The position numbers and the translations under genes were made by a program. 60,784 nt of DNA, taken from positions 1-60,784 of the forward strand of contig CAZMSQ010000014.1 in assembly GCA_964569025.1 (NCBI GenBank), given 5' to 3'. This DNA is from CAZMSQ01 sp964569025. Lineage in GTDB: Bacteria > Bacteroidota > Bacteroidia > Chitinophagales > Saprospiraceae. Positions 16,183-26,422 of the stretch are shown here, one piece after another. The notes under the pieces are model-generated. The model did not search any database. It saw nothing but the letters and a program-made list of their open reading frames with translations, and had not been told where the DNA came from. Positions within the stretch are counted from its first letter, which is position 1; each line of letters starts with the position of its first letter.

Positions 16183-19176
16183 ATGATGAGTAGGCAGTAC
16201 GGATTGGTGATCATGTACTGTGCCCTGGCGATGGCAGGAATGGCACAGCAACTGTCATTTGATCATTTGACAATTGATCAAGGACTATCGGGCAATACCA
16301 TATACACCATCGTTCAGGACCATGATGGCTTTATGTGGTTCGGCAGCCGATACGGGCTGAATCGCTTTGACGGCTCAGGTTGTCGGGTCTACAGGCATAT
16401 TCCCGGAGATAGCTTGTCATTGCCGGATGATCATGTTCAGGCTCTCCACTGTGATTCAGCTGGCAATCTGTGGGTTGGTCTTCGGAGAGGTGGAATCTCA
16501 GTCTATGACAGAGTTGAGCAGGTATTTCGTTCCTTCTCGGTTGGCACTTCTTTCCCTATTGAAACTTCTACTTTATCGGTTGATGCCTTTTTTGAAGACT
16601 CCAGAGGCTATCTCTGGGTTGGGACGCTCGGTCAGGGAGTCTTTGCCTTTCGACCCGGCAGAGATTCAGTCATTCATCTCCATGCCAATAATGACAGACC
16701 TGCTCACAGGCTGTCTTTCGATCACGCATTCTCTTTTGTTGAAGATCCCAATGGCTGCATCTGGATTGGCACTTCGGGTGGCGAGATTGATATGTATGAT
16801 CCGAAAACAGACAGCCTCAGCCGCCTCGCATATCCGGATAATTCCGAGTTTAATTTGGGGAGTTACAGCAAGGCTTTGCTGATCAAAGGTGATACCCTTT
16901 GGATAGGCACTGAAGGAAACGGGCTTCATTTTTACGATTTCAGAAGCGGAGAGTTCGTCGGCCAGGCTTTGGTTGGTAAATTGGTGACCGACATTTCAAG
17001 AGATAACAATGGAACAATATGGGTAGCTACCGATGGCGATGGCCTGTTTGTAACGTCATCCGGGGGGCAATCTTTTGAGCATTTCACGTATTCCGTAAAT
17101 CTTCGGAATAGTTTGAATACCAATGCGCTGTATAGCGTATATTCAGATAAGCAAAGCAATGTATGGGTCGGCACATTTAATGGGGGCGTGAATGTTTATA
17201 AGCCGGCCAAAATGGAGTTTCTGACGTTTTTCCAGCCGGGAAACAGAGCAGAGGCTCCCGGTTTTCAGTCAGTTCTCGCCTTGTTTGAAGAGCGTTCAGA
17301 CATTATCTGGATAGGCACGGATGGGGGTGGGCTGGTTCGGTTTAACAGAGACGCTCAGACCTTTGAAACGTTTCAGGCCAGTTCAGGCGAGCTGGCTAGT
17401 GATGTGATTACAGCTATTTACCAAGATAGCAGTGGGGTATTCTGGCTTGGCACCTATGCGAGTGGGATGATTCGTTTCGACCCAAGCGAAAAATCCTATA
17501 GTGTATTTATGAACGATATCCGGCAGCCATCCACCATTGCCAATGATAATGTTTGGGCCATTACTCGCGCAGGTCCGCGCACCCTTTGGGTGGGAACCCT
17601 CGGTGGCGGACTTGATTTATTCGACATGGATACCGGTGTGTTCCGTCATATGCAGTCGGTTAAAACCCGGAATGGCTCTACACTTGGGCTCAATGTAAGG
17701 ACGCTCGTGACAGATCCGGACGGAAGTCTTTGGATAGGAACGGAATACAATGGCCTGTACCGATTGTCAGCACAGAGAAATGCGCTTGAGCAGTGGAGTG
17801 CGACAGGGTCTGCTACCGACGCGTTGTGGTCTCAAACGGTGCTGTGCCTATTAATCGACAGGGAGCATACTTTGTGGGTGGGCACTGAAGGCGGCGGACT
17901 GCACCGGATGCGGCCAGATCGATCTGGTTTTGATCGGTTTTCCATGGTCGATGGTCTTCCGTCAGATGTGATCTATGCCATGCTTGAAGATGAGCAGGGC
18001 AGGCTCTGGCTAAGCACAAATGCAGGACTGTCAGTGTTTGACCCGCAAACTGGAGCTGCCACAAATTTTGATAAAAACGATGGGCTACAGTCGAATAGCT
18101 TTAACCCGAATGCCGCTCTGACCGCGTCAAATGGGGAGATGTATTTTGGAGGACTGAGTGGGATCAATGTCTTTTCACCAGGTAAATTGCCGGTGAATGC
18201 CAATCCACCCCAAATCGCATTTTCAGAAATCAGCTTGTTCAATAGTCCGGTACCGGTTTCACGTCTCCGTCCTGAGGGCAGTGAGCCGGTTGCGCTGAAT
18301 GATGACCCGACATTCGAGCTCGAGCGCTCAGAGAATGTGGTAACCATTGAGTTTGCAGCTCTTGAGTATACCAATCCAGCCAGAAATGCGCTTGCCTATC
18401 GTTTGCTTGGGTTTGAATCGGACTGGACTGTTGTACCCGGCAATACCCACGCTGTGTCTTACACCAATCTGGATCATGGGAACTATGTATTCGAGGTCAG
18501 AGGGGCAAATAACAGCGGTTTGTGGTCTGATGAAACCCGCCGGCTGCGGCTATTGGTCAGGCCGGCATTTTATGAGACTGTCTGGTTTCAGGGACTCATC
18601 GTGCTCCTAGGCATCGGTATTCTGATTGGCTATGTCAGGTATGCCCGCCACCAACGTGAACAAGCCTATCAGCGGGAACTGATGAAGGCCCGGGAAGAAA
18701 CACTGAGACTGAAAAACGAACACCTTGCACGGGAAGTCAGAGAAAAAAACGACCGCCTCTCGGCAGCCTTGCTTCAGTCTGCACACAAGAACAATTCTCT
18801 CGATGATTTTCGGAAAGAACTCCATGACCTACTTCGTGAGGAGCGACAGGATGGTTCCCGAAGGAAAGAACTCAAGTCCCTGATTCGGAAAATAGATTCC
18901 GAAATCGACTCTGAGGATTATTGGCAACAGTTTCAGCTAAATTTTGACCAGGTCCACCAGGCATTCTCCCACAAACTTCTCGAATTGCACCCCGCAATCT
19001 CTACCAATGATGTCAGACTTTGTTGCCTCATCAAAATCGGTCTGACCAATCGCGAAATTGCCTCCATTCAGAACATTTCCCTCAGTGGCGTCGAAAAAAG
19101 CAAGTACCGACTAAAAAAGAAACTTGATCTGGCCAAAGACGAAGATTTGAACATTTACCTCTTGAAGTTCGGATAA
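16183..19176 (+). CDS. Sensor-regulator: two-component-type beta-propeller, Y_Y_Y domain, TM and LuxR-like HTH (PUL regulator)
   Basis: 997 residues from ATG 16183; the frame is open from a GTG at 16150, but the signal peptide begins at MMSRQYGLVIMYCALAMAG. Residues about 20-690 hold repeated WIGT/LWVGT blades of a two-component regulator propeller. A Y_Y_Y domain follows (about 720-785), then one TM helix (about 802-822, GLIVLLGIGILIGY), a charged coiled coil (820-920) and an HTH with GLTNREIASIQNISLSGVEK. A histidine kinase and receiver, present in classical hybrid PUL sensors, are absent, so signalling would pass from periplasmic sensor to cytoplasmic HTH through the membrane. The GH3-SusCD-GH16 genes directly downstream are its probable targets. 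Confidence 0.85.
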   Translation: MMSRQYGLVIMYCALAMAGMAQQLSFDHLTIDQGLSGNTIYTIVQDHDGFMWFGSRYGLNRFDGSGCRVYRHIPGDSLSLPDDHVQALHCDSAGNLWVGLRRGGISVYDRVEQVFRSFSVGTSFPIETSTLSVDAFFEDSRGYLWVGTLGQGVFAFRPGRDSVIHLHANNDRPAHRLSFDHAFSFVEDPNGCIWIGTSGGEIDMYDPKTDSLSRLAYPDNSEFNLGSYSKALLIKGDTLWIGTEGNGLHFYDFRSGEFVGQALVGKLVTDISRDNNGTIWVATDGDGLFVTSSGGQSFEHFTYSVNLRNSLNTNALYSVYSDKQSNVWVGTFNGGVNVYKPAKMEFLTFFQPGNRAEAPGFQSVLALFEERSDIIWIGTDGGGLVRFNRDAQTFETFQASSGELASDVITAIYQDSSGVFWLGTYASGMIRFDPSEKSYSVFMNDIRQPSTIANDNVWAITRAGPRTLWVGTLGGGLDLFDMDTGVFRHMQSVKTRNGSTLGLNVRTLVTDPDGSLWIGTEYNGLYRLSAQRNALEQWSATGSATDALWSQTVLCLLIDREHTLWVGTEGGGLHRMRPDRSGFDRFSMVDGLPSDVIYAMLEDEQGRLWLSTNAGLSVFDPQTGAATNFDKNDGLQSNSFNPNAALTASNGEMYFGGLSGINVFSPGKLPVNANPPQIAFSEISLFNSPVPVSRLRPEGSEPVALNDDPTFELERSENVVTIEFAALEYTNPARNALAYRLLGFESDWTVVPGNTHAVSYTNLDHGNYVFEVRGANNSGLWSDETRRLRLLVRPAFYETVWFQGLIVLLGIGILIGYVRYARHQREQAYQRELMKAREETLRLKNEHLAREVREKNDRLSAALLQSAHKNNSLDDFRKELHDLLREERQDGSRRKELKSLIRKIDSEIDSEDYWQQFQLNFDQVHQAFSHKLLELHPAISTNDVRLCCLIKIGLTNREIASIQNISLSGVEKSKYRLKKKLDLAKDEDLNIYLLKFG

Positions 19177-19225
19177 ACCATCCAAACAAGACCAAAAAGA
19201 CTGGGGAATCCTTAAAAAATAAGGG

Positions 19226-19244
19226 TTGTCCAGAGTTTGTCCAG
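19226..19244 (+). promoter_or_regulatory. Direct repeat TTGTCCAG x2, 11-bp period (candidate regulator site)
   Basis: TTGTCCAG occurs at 19226-19233 and again at 19237-19244, one helical turn apart, about 50 bases before the -7 box at 19293. The placement suits an activator binding as a dimer on one DNA face, and the regulator gene just upstream is the obvious candidate. A short hairpin (CCTTA-aaaaa-TAAGG) overlaps its left flank. Binding has not been shown. Confidence 0.4.
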
Positions 19245-19292
19245 TGCTATTTTATGGACATTATTTCGAGCGGCTCGTTATTTGCAACACTT

Positions 19293-19300
19293 TATTTTTG
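19293..19300 (+). promoter_or_regulatory. -7 promoter box TATTTTTG of the glucan PUL
   Basis: An exact TAnnTTTG match lies 42 bases before the GH3 start, in the only gap (165 bases) between the regulator and the PUL structural genes. There is no TTG at the usual -33 position, which would fit an activator-dependent promoter. Confidence 0.5.
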
Positions 19301-19341
19301 CTTGTCGTTGGTGAACCTTCTTTTTATTTAAAACTTAAGTT

Positions 19342-21657
19342 ATGGGTTATTTCCAGGGTATCATAGTTGCCTTGCTGATTGGGGGAGCCGGATTATTCAC
19401 CACGACAATATACCAAATGGATTCAGTGAATTCGCTACCAACCAAGCCTACCGAACAGGATATCGAACGACGTGTCGATTCATTGCTTGCACTCATGACG
19501 CTCGAAGAGAAAATCGGGCAAATGGTGCAATATAATGGGTATGCTGAGCTGACAGGTCCGGGAGAAAAGGAGGGGTCGGAATTAGAGAAGTACAACCGTA
19601 TTACTTCTGGTGGGGTCGGTTCAATGCTCAATGTATTATCTGCTGCAGAAACAAGGCGGGTGCAAAAGCTCGCTGTGGAGGGAAGTCGATTGGGTATTCC
19701 GTTGGTATTCGGCTATGATGTCATCCACGGGTATAAGACCATGTTTCCAATCCCACTTGCTGAGGTGGCCAGTTGGGATCTTGATGCGATTTCGACCTCC
19801 GCTCAAATTGCAGCCAAAGAGGCGTCTGCAGCCGGTATCCATTGGACGTTTGCGCCCATGGTCGATATTAGCCGGGACGCCAGGTGGGGTCGCATCATGG
19901 AGGGAGCCGGGGAAGATCCCTGGTTGGCTTCTCAGGTGGCCGCAGCACGTGTCAAAGGTTTTCAGGGGGAAGATCTTTCGGAAGCGTCAACCATTGCAGC
20001 TTGTGCCAAACATTTTGCCGGGTATGGGTTTGCTGAAGGGGGCCGCGATTATGATGGTGCGGAAATCGGACTGTCAACCCTTCACAATGTGGTGCTGCCA
20101 CCTTTCAAGGCGTGTGCTGATGCCGGCGTTGCAACATTCATGAATGCATTTAATGATGTCAATGGCACCCCCGCCACGAGCAGCGAATTTCTCCAGAGAG
20201 AAATCCTGAAAGGCGATTGGGGTTTCGACGGAGTAGTTGTTTCTGACTGGGGCTCTATTCAGGAACTCATCCCCCATGGGGTTGCAGCTGACAAACGGCA
20301 AGCATCGATTTTGGCCGTGAATGCAGGTTCTGATATGGATATGGAAGGGTATTGCTATGAAAATGAACTCGCTGACCTGGTCCGTGCCGGGGAGGTTGAT
20401 GAAGCACTGATTGATGACGCGGCACGTCGCGTGCTGCGATTGAAGTTCAGGCTTGGACTCATGGATGATCCTTACAAGTATTGTAATCCCGAACGCGAGG
20501 AAGCAGAGTTGCTGGCGCAGGAGCATCTCGATGCTTCACGAGACGTGGCAAGAAAGTCAATAGTGCTACTCAAAAACGAGAAAAATTTGCTGCCGCTGGC
20601 GCCTACTGGCGGTCTCGTGGCTGTTATTGGTCCACTGGCCGATGATAAGGATACGCCTCTTGGCAACTGGCGGGGGCAGGCGATCGAAAACTCAGCAGTA
20701 TCTCTGTTACAGGGTCTTAAAGATGGCTTCGGAGAGAGCCGGGAGGTGAAATATGCCAAAGGCTGTGTCTTAACGGACGAGCCTTGGAATTTTATGTATG
20801 AGCTCTCCATCAACACAACTGACCGCTCTATGATTTCGGAAGCAGTTGAGTTGGCCCGGAAGGCATCTGTGGTTGTACTAGCTGTCGGAGAAGATTCCCA
20901 GCAGTCAGGTGAAGCCCGCAGCCAGGCCAATATCGGGCTCGCCGGAGTACAAAACGAATTGGTAGAGGCTGTGCTCGAGGCCAATCCCAATACCGTTGTG
21001 GTTCTGATGAATGGCCGCCCGCTGGCGGTCCCTCAAATCGCTGAAAATGCTCCGTCAATTGTGGAGGCGTGGCATCTCGGTTCGCAGGCAGGACATGCAA
21101 TTGCTGACGTGCTGCTTGGGAATTATAACCCTGCCGGCAAGTTGCCAGTTTCCTTCCCAAGAAGTGCTGGTCAGTGCCCGGTCTATTACAATCATAAAAG
21201 CTCAGGCAGGCCTGGTCCACAGGATAATGTATTTTGGGTACACTACACCGACGAAGATTCGCGGCCTCTTTGGCCATTTGGATTTGGCTTGAGCTACACC
21301 ACATTTGAATATGGCCCGCTATCCCTGAACTCAGATGTCTTAAATGCCGATGGTAGGTTGACTGCTACTGTGACAGTACAAAATACAGGCAAGCGCGCCG
21401 GAGAAGAAATAGTGCAGTTATACATCAGAGATCTTGTCGGTTCAGTCACCAGACCTATTAAAGAGCTGAAAGGATTTCAAAAAATAATGCTCCAACCCGG
21501 AGAGCGTCAAACGGTTACCTTTAACATTACACCAACCGATCTTGCATTCTACACCCGAAAAGGAGTTTGGGAAGCCGAGCCGGGTGAGTTCCACCTCATG
21601 GTTGGACCTCACTCTGAGAAACTGGACCACAAGGCTTTCAAACTGGTCTCTGAATGA
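19342..21657 (+). CDS. bglX: Glycoside hydrolase family 3 beta-glucosidase
   Basis: 771 residues. After an N-terminal hydrophobic export segment, the GH3 N-terminal barrel runs to about residue 375 with LTLEEKIGQMVQYNGY, WTFAPMVDISRDARWGR and KHFAGYGFAEGGRDYDG. The nucleophile is Asp302 in VVSDWGS. The alpha/beta C-terminal domain (about 400-620) includes VVVLAVGEDSQQSGEARSQ, near the acid/base region. A fibronectin-III-like end domain follows (NTGKRAGEEIVQLYIRDLVG). BglX-type enzymes cut glucose from oligosaccharide ends in the periplasm. In this locus the substrate is probably beta-1,3-gluco-oligosaccharide. Its stop overlaps an ATG (21654) in the susC frame. Confidence 0.93.
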   Translation: MGYFQGIIVALLIGGAGLFTTTIYQMDSVNSLPTKPTEQDIERRVDSLLALMTLEEKIGQMVQYNGYAELTGPGEKEGSELEKYNRITSGGVGSMLNVLSAAETRRVQKLAVEGSRLGIPLVFGYDVIHGYKTMFPIPLAEVASWDLDAISTSAQIAAKEASAAGIHWTFAPMVDISRDARWGRIMEGAGEDPWLASQVAAARVKGFQGEDLSEASTIAACAKHFAGYGFAEGGRDYDGAEIGLSTLHNVVLPPFKACADAGVATFMNAFNDVNGTPATSSEFLQREILKGDWGFDGVVVSDWGSIQELIPHGVAADKRQASILAVNAGSDMDMEGYCYENELADLVRAGEVDEALIDDAARRVLRLKFRLGLMDDPYKYCNPEREEAELLAQEHLDASRDVARKSIVLLKNEKNLLPLAPTGGLVAVIGPLADDKDTPLGNWRGQAIENSAVSLLQGLKDGFGESREVKYAKGCVLTDEPWNFMYELSINTTDRSMISEAVELARKASVVVLAVGEDSQQSGEARSQANIGLAGVQNELVEAVLEANPNTVVVLMNGRPLAVPQIAENAPSIVEAWHLGSQAGHAIADVLLGNYNPAGKLPVSFPRSAGQCPVYYNHKSSGRPGPQDNVFWVHYTDEDSRPLWPFGFGLSYTTFEYGPLSLNSDVLNADGRLTATVTVQNTGKRAGEEIVQLYIRDLVGSVTRPIKELKGFQKIMLQPGERQTVTFNITPTDLAFYTRKGVWEAEPGEFHLMVGPHSEKLDHKAFKLVSE

Positions 21658-21683
21658 CAAGTCTGTACGTAAAACACAAAGCA

Positions 21684-24600
21684 ATGAAAAAACACAACAT
21701 GAACTTCCTGGTGCTCTGCCTGCTGTGGCTCCTCCCCGGCATCGCAATCGCACAAATGTCCGTCTCTGGTACGGTAACCGACGTGACGGGCATGCCCCTA
21801 ATCGGAGTAAATGTGGTCGTGCAAGGCTCTGAAGATGGGGCATTGCAAGGGACAATTACAGATATCGATGGAAACTTTTCATTGGAGGATGTAGCCGCTG
21901 ATGATACCTTGCTGATGACCTTCATCGGTTATGTACCCACCAGCATTCCTTTGAACGGCAGAACTGTCGTTGAGGTAGTGATGCAAGAAGACGTAGCAAG
22001 CCTTGACGAGGTAGTCGTAGTTGGGTATGGAATTCAGAAAAAACGGGTCTCTACCGGAGCGATTTCAAAAATCTCTACTGAAAATCTTGAAGGGTTTCAG
22101 GTTCAGGATGTACAATCCGCCCTTGAAGGCCAGGTTTCAGGTCTGATCGTCAATGAATCGTCTGGACAGCCCGGCGCTGGGAAGTCAATCCTGATACGTG
22201 GTATTAGCACAAATGGTGACAATTCGCCCCTCTATATTGTCGATGGTCTTCAGGTGAATACCATTGACAACATCAACCCCAACGACATTGAATCAGTCGA
22301 TGTTTTGAAGGATGCGGCGTCGAGCGCTATTTATGGAGCCCGGGCTGCAAATGGGGTCGTGATTATCACCACGAAAAAAGGAAAAAAAGGGGCGGGGACC
22401 ATCAGTTATGAAGGCTTTACCTCGGTTTCCGAACCATGGAAACTACCCGAAATGCTCGGAGCAGATGATTACATCATGCTCACTCGTGAAAAATTTGCCA
22501 ACGGCAATCAGCTGAGTTCTCTTGAATCGCTTGGATTTCCACAGGTTGGTGAACAGACCGTGAACACCAACTGGATGGATGAAATTTTTCAGCCTGCCAC
22601 AGTTCAAAGTCATCGGCTCACAGCAAGCGGAGAGGATGTGTACTTCTCTCTCGAATATTGGGATCAGGAAGGTGTAGTTGGTGGGGAGAAATCACTGTAT
22701 GAGCGTTATTCAGCCAGATTGAATGCCTCCAAGGCGCTGAATGAATTCGTCACTGTTGGCGAAAATCTCTACGTAAATCGGGTGAATAACCAAAATATCG
22801 GTATCAATAATGCCTTTGGGACTGTCATTGCAGATGCATTCTCTTATGACCCACTGACGCCGGTCTTTGACGAGTCGAAGCAATATGGATTCGGCCAGTC
22901 CCAGTGGGTAAAGAAGGAATATGTCAATCCGCTGAGTCGCTTGTTCATTACCAATAACGATGGTCACTCGGATCAGGTGCTTGGTAATGTATACCTCGAT
23001 GTCAAGCTGCTGCCCGGACTTCGCTTTCGGTCAGATGCCGGAATTGATTACAGCTGGTTTAAGTTCCGTTCATTTGTGCCGGATTACGAGTTTCACGAGG
23101 CGTTTATCAATGTCGACAACGACGTTGCTCAGGGGTATGGCTATTTTGAGACCCTGCAATTTGAGAATTACCTCAACTATCAGCGTTCTTTTGGCCTGCA
23201 CAACGTCGATGTGGTAGCCGGAACATCCTACCGCTCCACGGCATCTGAATTTGCCGGTGGGTCGACTTCTTCTATCCCTGATGAAGTCAAATTTGATCCT
23301 TATTGGCAATTTATTGATGCCGGGGTGGACACCATGGATCTATCCTATGGGAATGCGGGTGTTGACTATGCATTGATAAGCTATTTCGGTCGTGTATTGT
23401 ACGACTATGACGGTAAATATTTGTTTTCAGCTACGCTGAGACGGGATGGGTCATCCAATTTCGGTCCCAACAACCGCTGGGGTTTGTTCCCCTCGTTTTC
23501 TGCCGGGTGGGTCATCACTGAAGAGCCGTTCTTCTCAGCCGATCCGGTCAGTTTCCTGAAATTGAGAGCGAGTTGGGGGAAAAATGGAAACGACCGGATC
23601 GCTCCTTTGGCTTTTGCATCAACCATCCAGAATGTGTTTACCTACCCATTTGGATTGAGTCAGGCACTGGCTCGGGGTGCTGCTCTCGCCACTCCACCAA
23701 ACCCAAACATCAAGTGGGAGGAAAGCATTCAGTTTGACCTGGGTGTCGAATTGAGGATGTTTGACGATAAGCTGACGGCTGAGTTTGATTACTATCAAAA
23801 GACGACATCTGATTTGTTGATGAATCAGATTATTCCGGGTTATCTCGGTGCCACCAATGACCCAATCAGCAACCTTGGAGAAATTCGCAACGAGGGAATT
23901 GAAGCCATGATTGGTTATCGTGTTTCCCTCGGGAAGGTTAAGCTTTCTGCGAACTTCAATTATACCACTTTTACAAACGAAGTAACCAGAGTAGCAGGGG
24001 AGACCGGATTTTTGCAAGGGTATTCATGGCCTGTACGGAATACCCCCATTACCCGCATGAGCGAAGGCTTCCCGGTCGGCCATTTTGTGGGCTATGTCGC
24101 AGATGGCATCTTCCAAAGCCAGCAGGAAGTATTTTCACACATCAACAGTCAGGGAGACCCCCTGCAGCCTAAGGCATCTCCCGGAGACATCCGGTTTCTT
24201 GATATCAATGGTGATGGAGTCATAGATTCTGAAGACATCACAGATATCGGCTCACCATGGCCGGATCATATTCTCGGCCTGACCCTTTCTGGAAGTGCAG
24301 GTGGCTTTGATTTCAGCCTCATTCTTTCAGCCCAGCTGGGCCATGATATCTACCGGACCTACGAGCGTTCTGATATTACCTTTACCAATTATCAGACATT
24401 CTGGCTGGATCGCTGGACTCCTGAAAATCCCGGAAACACATATCCGAGATTGGTCTCTAACGATCCCAACAATAATCAGCGCCCTTCCAGCTTCTATGTA
24501 GAAGATGCCTCCTTCCTGAGACTCCGCAACCTTCAGGTCGGTTATAACCTTCCATCCTCACTCTTAGAAAAAGTAAGGCTGAAAGGCCTCAGACTATACT

Positions 24601-24749
24601 TCTCAGCCAACAACCTGATTACAGTGACTGGGTACAACGGTTTCGATCCGGATATCGGCACCAACGGATGGATTCTGGATACCGGAATCGACAAAGGATT
24701 CTACCCAAGCAACCGAACACTTGGGGGCGGCATAAAAATCACCATGTAA
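21684..24749 (+). CDS. SusC/RagA-type TonB-linked outer-membrane glycan importer
   Basis: 1021 residues from the ATG at 21684 (MKKHNMNFLVLCLLWLLPGI, a signal peptide); an upstream in-frame ATG at 21654 overlaps the GH3 stop and adds ten residues. A carboxypeptidase-like domain (VSGTVTDVTGMPLIGVNVVV) is followed by the TonB-box region DEVVVVGYGIQKK and a plug domain with SILIRGISTNGDNSPLYIVD and DAASSAIYGARAANGVVIIT. The long barrel ends in GGGIKITM. It would import glucan oligosaccharides as a complex with the SusD gene 12 bases downstream. Confidence 0.95.
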   Translation: MKKHNMNFLVLCLLWLLPGIAIAQMSVSGTVTDVTGMPLIGVNVVVQGSEDGALQGTITDIDGNFSLEDVAADDTLLMTFIGYVPTSIPLNGRTVVEVVMQEDVASLDEVVVVGYGIQKKRVSTGAISKISTENLEGFQVQDVQSALEGQVSGLIVNESSGQPGAGKSILIRGISTNGDNSPLYIVDGLQVNTIDNINPNDIESVDVLKDAASSAIYGARAANGVVIITTKKGKKGAGTISYEGFTSVSEPWKLPEMLGADDYIMLTREKFANGNQLSSLESLGFPQVGEQTVNTNWMDEIFQPATVQSHRLTASGEDVYFSLEYWDQEGVVGGEKSLYERYSARLNASKALNEFVTVGENLYVNRVNNQNIGINNAFGTVIADAFSYDPLTPVFDESKQYGFGQSQWVKKEYVNPLSRLFITNNDGHSDQVLGNVYLDVKLLPGLRFRSDAGIDYSWFKFRSFVPDYEFHEAFINVDNDVAQGYGYFETLQFENYLNYQRSFGLHNVDVVAGTSYRSTASEFAGGSTSSIPDEVKFDPYWQFIDAGVDTMDLSYGNAGVDYALISYFGRVLYDYDGKYLFSATLRRDGSSNFGPNNRWGLFPSFSAGWVITEEPFFSADPVSFLKLRASWGKNGNDRIAPLAFASTIQNVFTYPFGLSQALARGAALATPPNPNIKWEESIQFDLGVELRMFDDKLTAEFDYYQKTTSDLLMNQIIPGYLGATNDPISNLGEIRNEGIEAMIGYRVSLGKVKLSANFNYTTFTNEVTRVAGETGFLQGYSWPVRNTPITRMSEGFPVGHFVGYVADGIFQSQQEVFSHINSQGDPLQPKASPGDIRFLDINGDGVIDSEDITDIGSPWPDHILGLTLSGSAGGFDFSLILSAQLGHDIYRTYERSDITFTNYQTFWLDRWTPENPGNTYPRLVSNDPNNNQRPSSFYVEDASFLRLRNLQVGYNLPSSLLEKVRLKGLRLYFSANNLITVTGYNGFDPDIGTNGWILDTGIDKGFYPSNRTLGGGIKITM

Positions 24750-24761
24750 AATACCAGACCT

Positions 24762-26390
24762 ATGAAATATTTCAATAAGTACCTCCTTTTGACCCTCATC
24801 TTTGTGGGGGCTATGCACTCAGCATGTAATGAAGATCTCCTCAATGTAGATCCGGTCAATGAGTTTTTATCAGAAAACTTTTACCGAACAAACGCCCAGG
24901 TAGAGTCAGCCCTGATTGCAGCATATGACCCGCTGGGCTGGACCATGGCTTTCGGACAATGGATTTCTCCGGTTATGCTTGGTGAAATTCGTTCTGACAA
25001 TGCTCATGCCGGAGGTGATGCCTCCGACAATGACCAACCAGGCTGGCAGGAAATTGACGATTTTCGGGAAAACAACACGAATGTTATTGTCCATCCGCTG
25101 TATCGCCGAAATTACATCGGTATTTTCCGTGCCAATCTGGTGATTAATAAAACCGATCTGACCACTCCTGAGGTCAATCGGTATATCGCTGAGGCTAAAT
25201 TTCTCAGGGCTTACTACCATTTCGAACTGTTTCGGTTTTTCGGTCCCGTGCCTGTTGTGACTGAGCTTCTTTCTCCAGAAGACGTTGATTTGCCACGCAA
25301 TACCATGAGTGAGGTCTTCCAGGCTATTGTCTCTGATTTGGAAGCGGCCATCGAAGTCCTGCCGACCACTATTTCCGCTGGAGAAACTGGTCGTGCCAAT
25401 AAGGCTGCTGCCATGGCTATGCTCGGAAAGGTGTATCTCTACTGGGCAGATTTAGACGGTGACGATCCGCAAAAGTTTGATTTGGCTGCGCAGTACCTCC
25501 AGCAAGTTGTTGACCTTGGTATTTATCAGTTGGAAGATGACATGGAGTCTCTCTATGAATTTGGCGTGAAAAACCCTGGTGAATCCGTATTTGAAATCCA
25601 GAAGTCCAACCTCTACCCGAGTGACTGGTCCTGGTTTGAGGGTATTGAAGGGAATGGCATGGTTCAACTGTGCGGTGTTCGCGGTCTTTGCGAAGACCAC
25701 CCCTTCTATCAGCCCGGCTGGGGCTTTATGCTGCCCACCCAGTCGCTCTATGATCACTACCTCAGTGACGATACCTACCGTCGCGATGCTGCAATCATAA
25801 CAGTTGATGAGCTCGCCCAGGAAATTACTGATGCCGGAGAGTCCTGCAATGTCGTGGTTGATCTCACTCAAGGAAATCCTGTGGACTACACAGGATACTG
25901 GCAAGAGAAATTTTCTAACTACAAGAGTTATGTCGGCAATAACGTGAATGGCGGAGATCCAAACCTTACAAAAGATGCCAACATCTATGTCATTCGCTAC
26001 GCAGATGTCCTGTTGATGCTTGCTGAAGCTCTTCACCGTGGCAGTGGCTCTGATATGGCTGCAATGGGCTATATCGATGAGGTTCGCGAGCGCGCAGCAG
26101 GCCCTGGTGATAATACCGGCAACTATCGCACTGCTCAGGACCTGATGTCTGAGCTCGGATGGACACTCCTTGATGTCATCTGGTATGAGCGCCGCGCTGA
26201 GCTGGCCATGGAAGGCGACCGCTGGTTTGACCTCGTCCGGTCAGGGCGTGCCTCAAGAGATCTTTTTGCCGGCGACGAGCCACGAGATGGAAACTTTAGT
26301 GAATCAAGACTTTGGCTGCCAATTTCTCTTCAAGAACTTTCTGTGGCACCCAATTTGACAGAATACCCCGATCCTTCTTTGTTCCAATAA
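24762..26390 (+). CDS. RagB/SusD-type glycan-binding lipoprotein
   Basis: 542 residues with a lipoprotein signal ending HSAC, then NEDLLNVDPVNEFLSENFY, the usual SusD opening. TPR-like helices carry AKFLRAYYHFELFRFFGPVPV, and the C-terminal half has ADVLLMLAEALHR and ERRAELAMEGDRWFDLVRSG, standard SusD landmarks. SusD proteins sit on top of SusC at the cell surface and capture the glycan. The gene lies 12 bases after susC and 32 bases before the PKD protein. Confidence 0.95.
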   Translation: MKYFNKYLLLTLIFVGAMHSACNEDLLNVDPVNEFLSENFYRTNAQVESALIAAYDPLGWTMAFGQWISPVMLGEIRSDNAHAGGDASDNDQPGWQEIDDFRENNTNVIVHPLYRRNYIGIFRANLVINKTDLTTPEVNRYIAEAKFLRAYYHFELFRFFGPVPVVTELLSPEDVDLPRNTMSEVFQAIVSDLEAAIEVLPTTISAGETGRANKAAAMAMLGKVYLYWADLDGDDPQKFDLAAQYLQQVVDLGIYQLEDDMESLYEFGVKNPGESVFEIQKSNLYPSDWSWFEGIEGNGMVQLCGVRGLCEDHPFYQPGWGFMLPTQSLYDHYLSDDTYRRDAAIITVDELAQEITDAGESCNVVVDLTQGNPVDYTGYWQEKFSNYKSYVGNNVNGGDPNLTKDANIYVIRYADVLLMLAEALHRGSGSDMAAMGYIDEVRERAAGPGDNTGNYRTAQDLMSELGWTLLDVIWYERRAELAMEGDRWFDLVRSGRASRDLFAGDEPRDGNFSESRLWLPISLQELSVAPNLTEYPDPSLFQ

Positions 26391-26422
26391 ATCATTTTTT
26401 TCCAAACTAAAACATGTGAATC

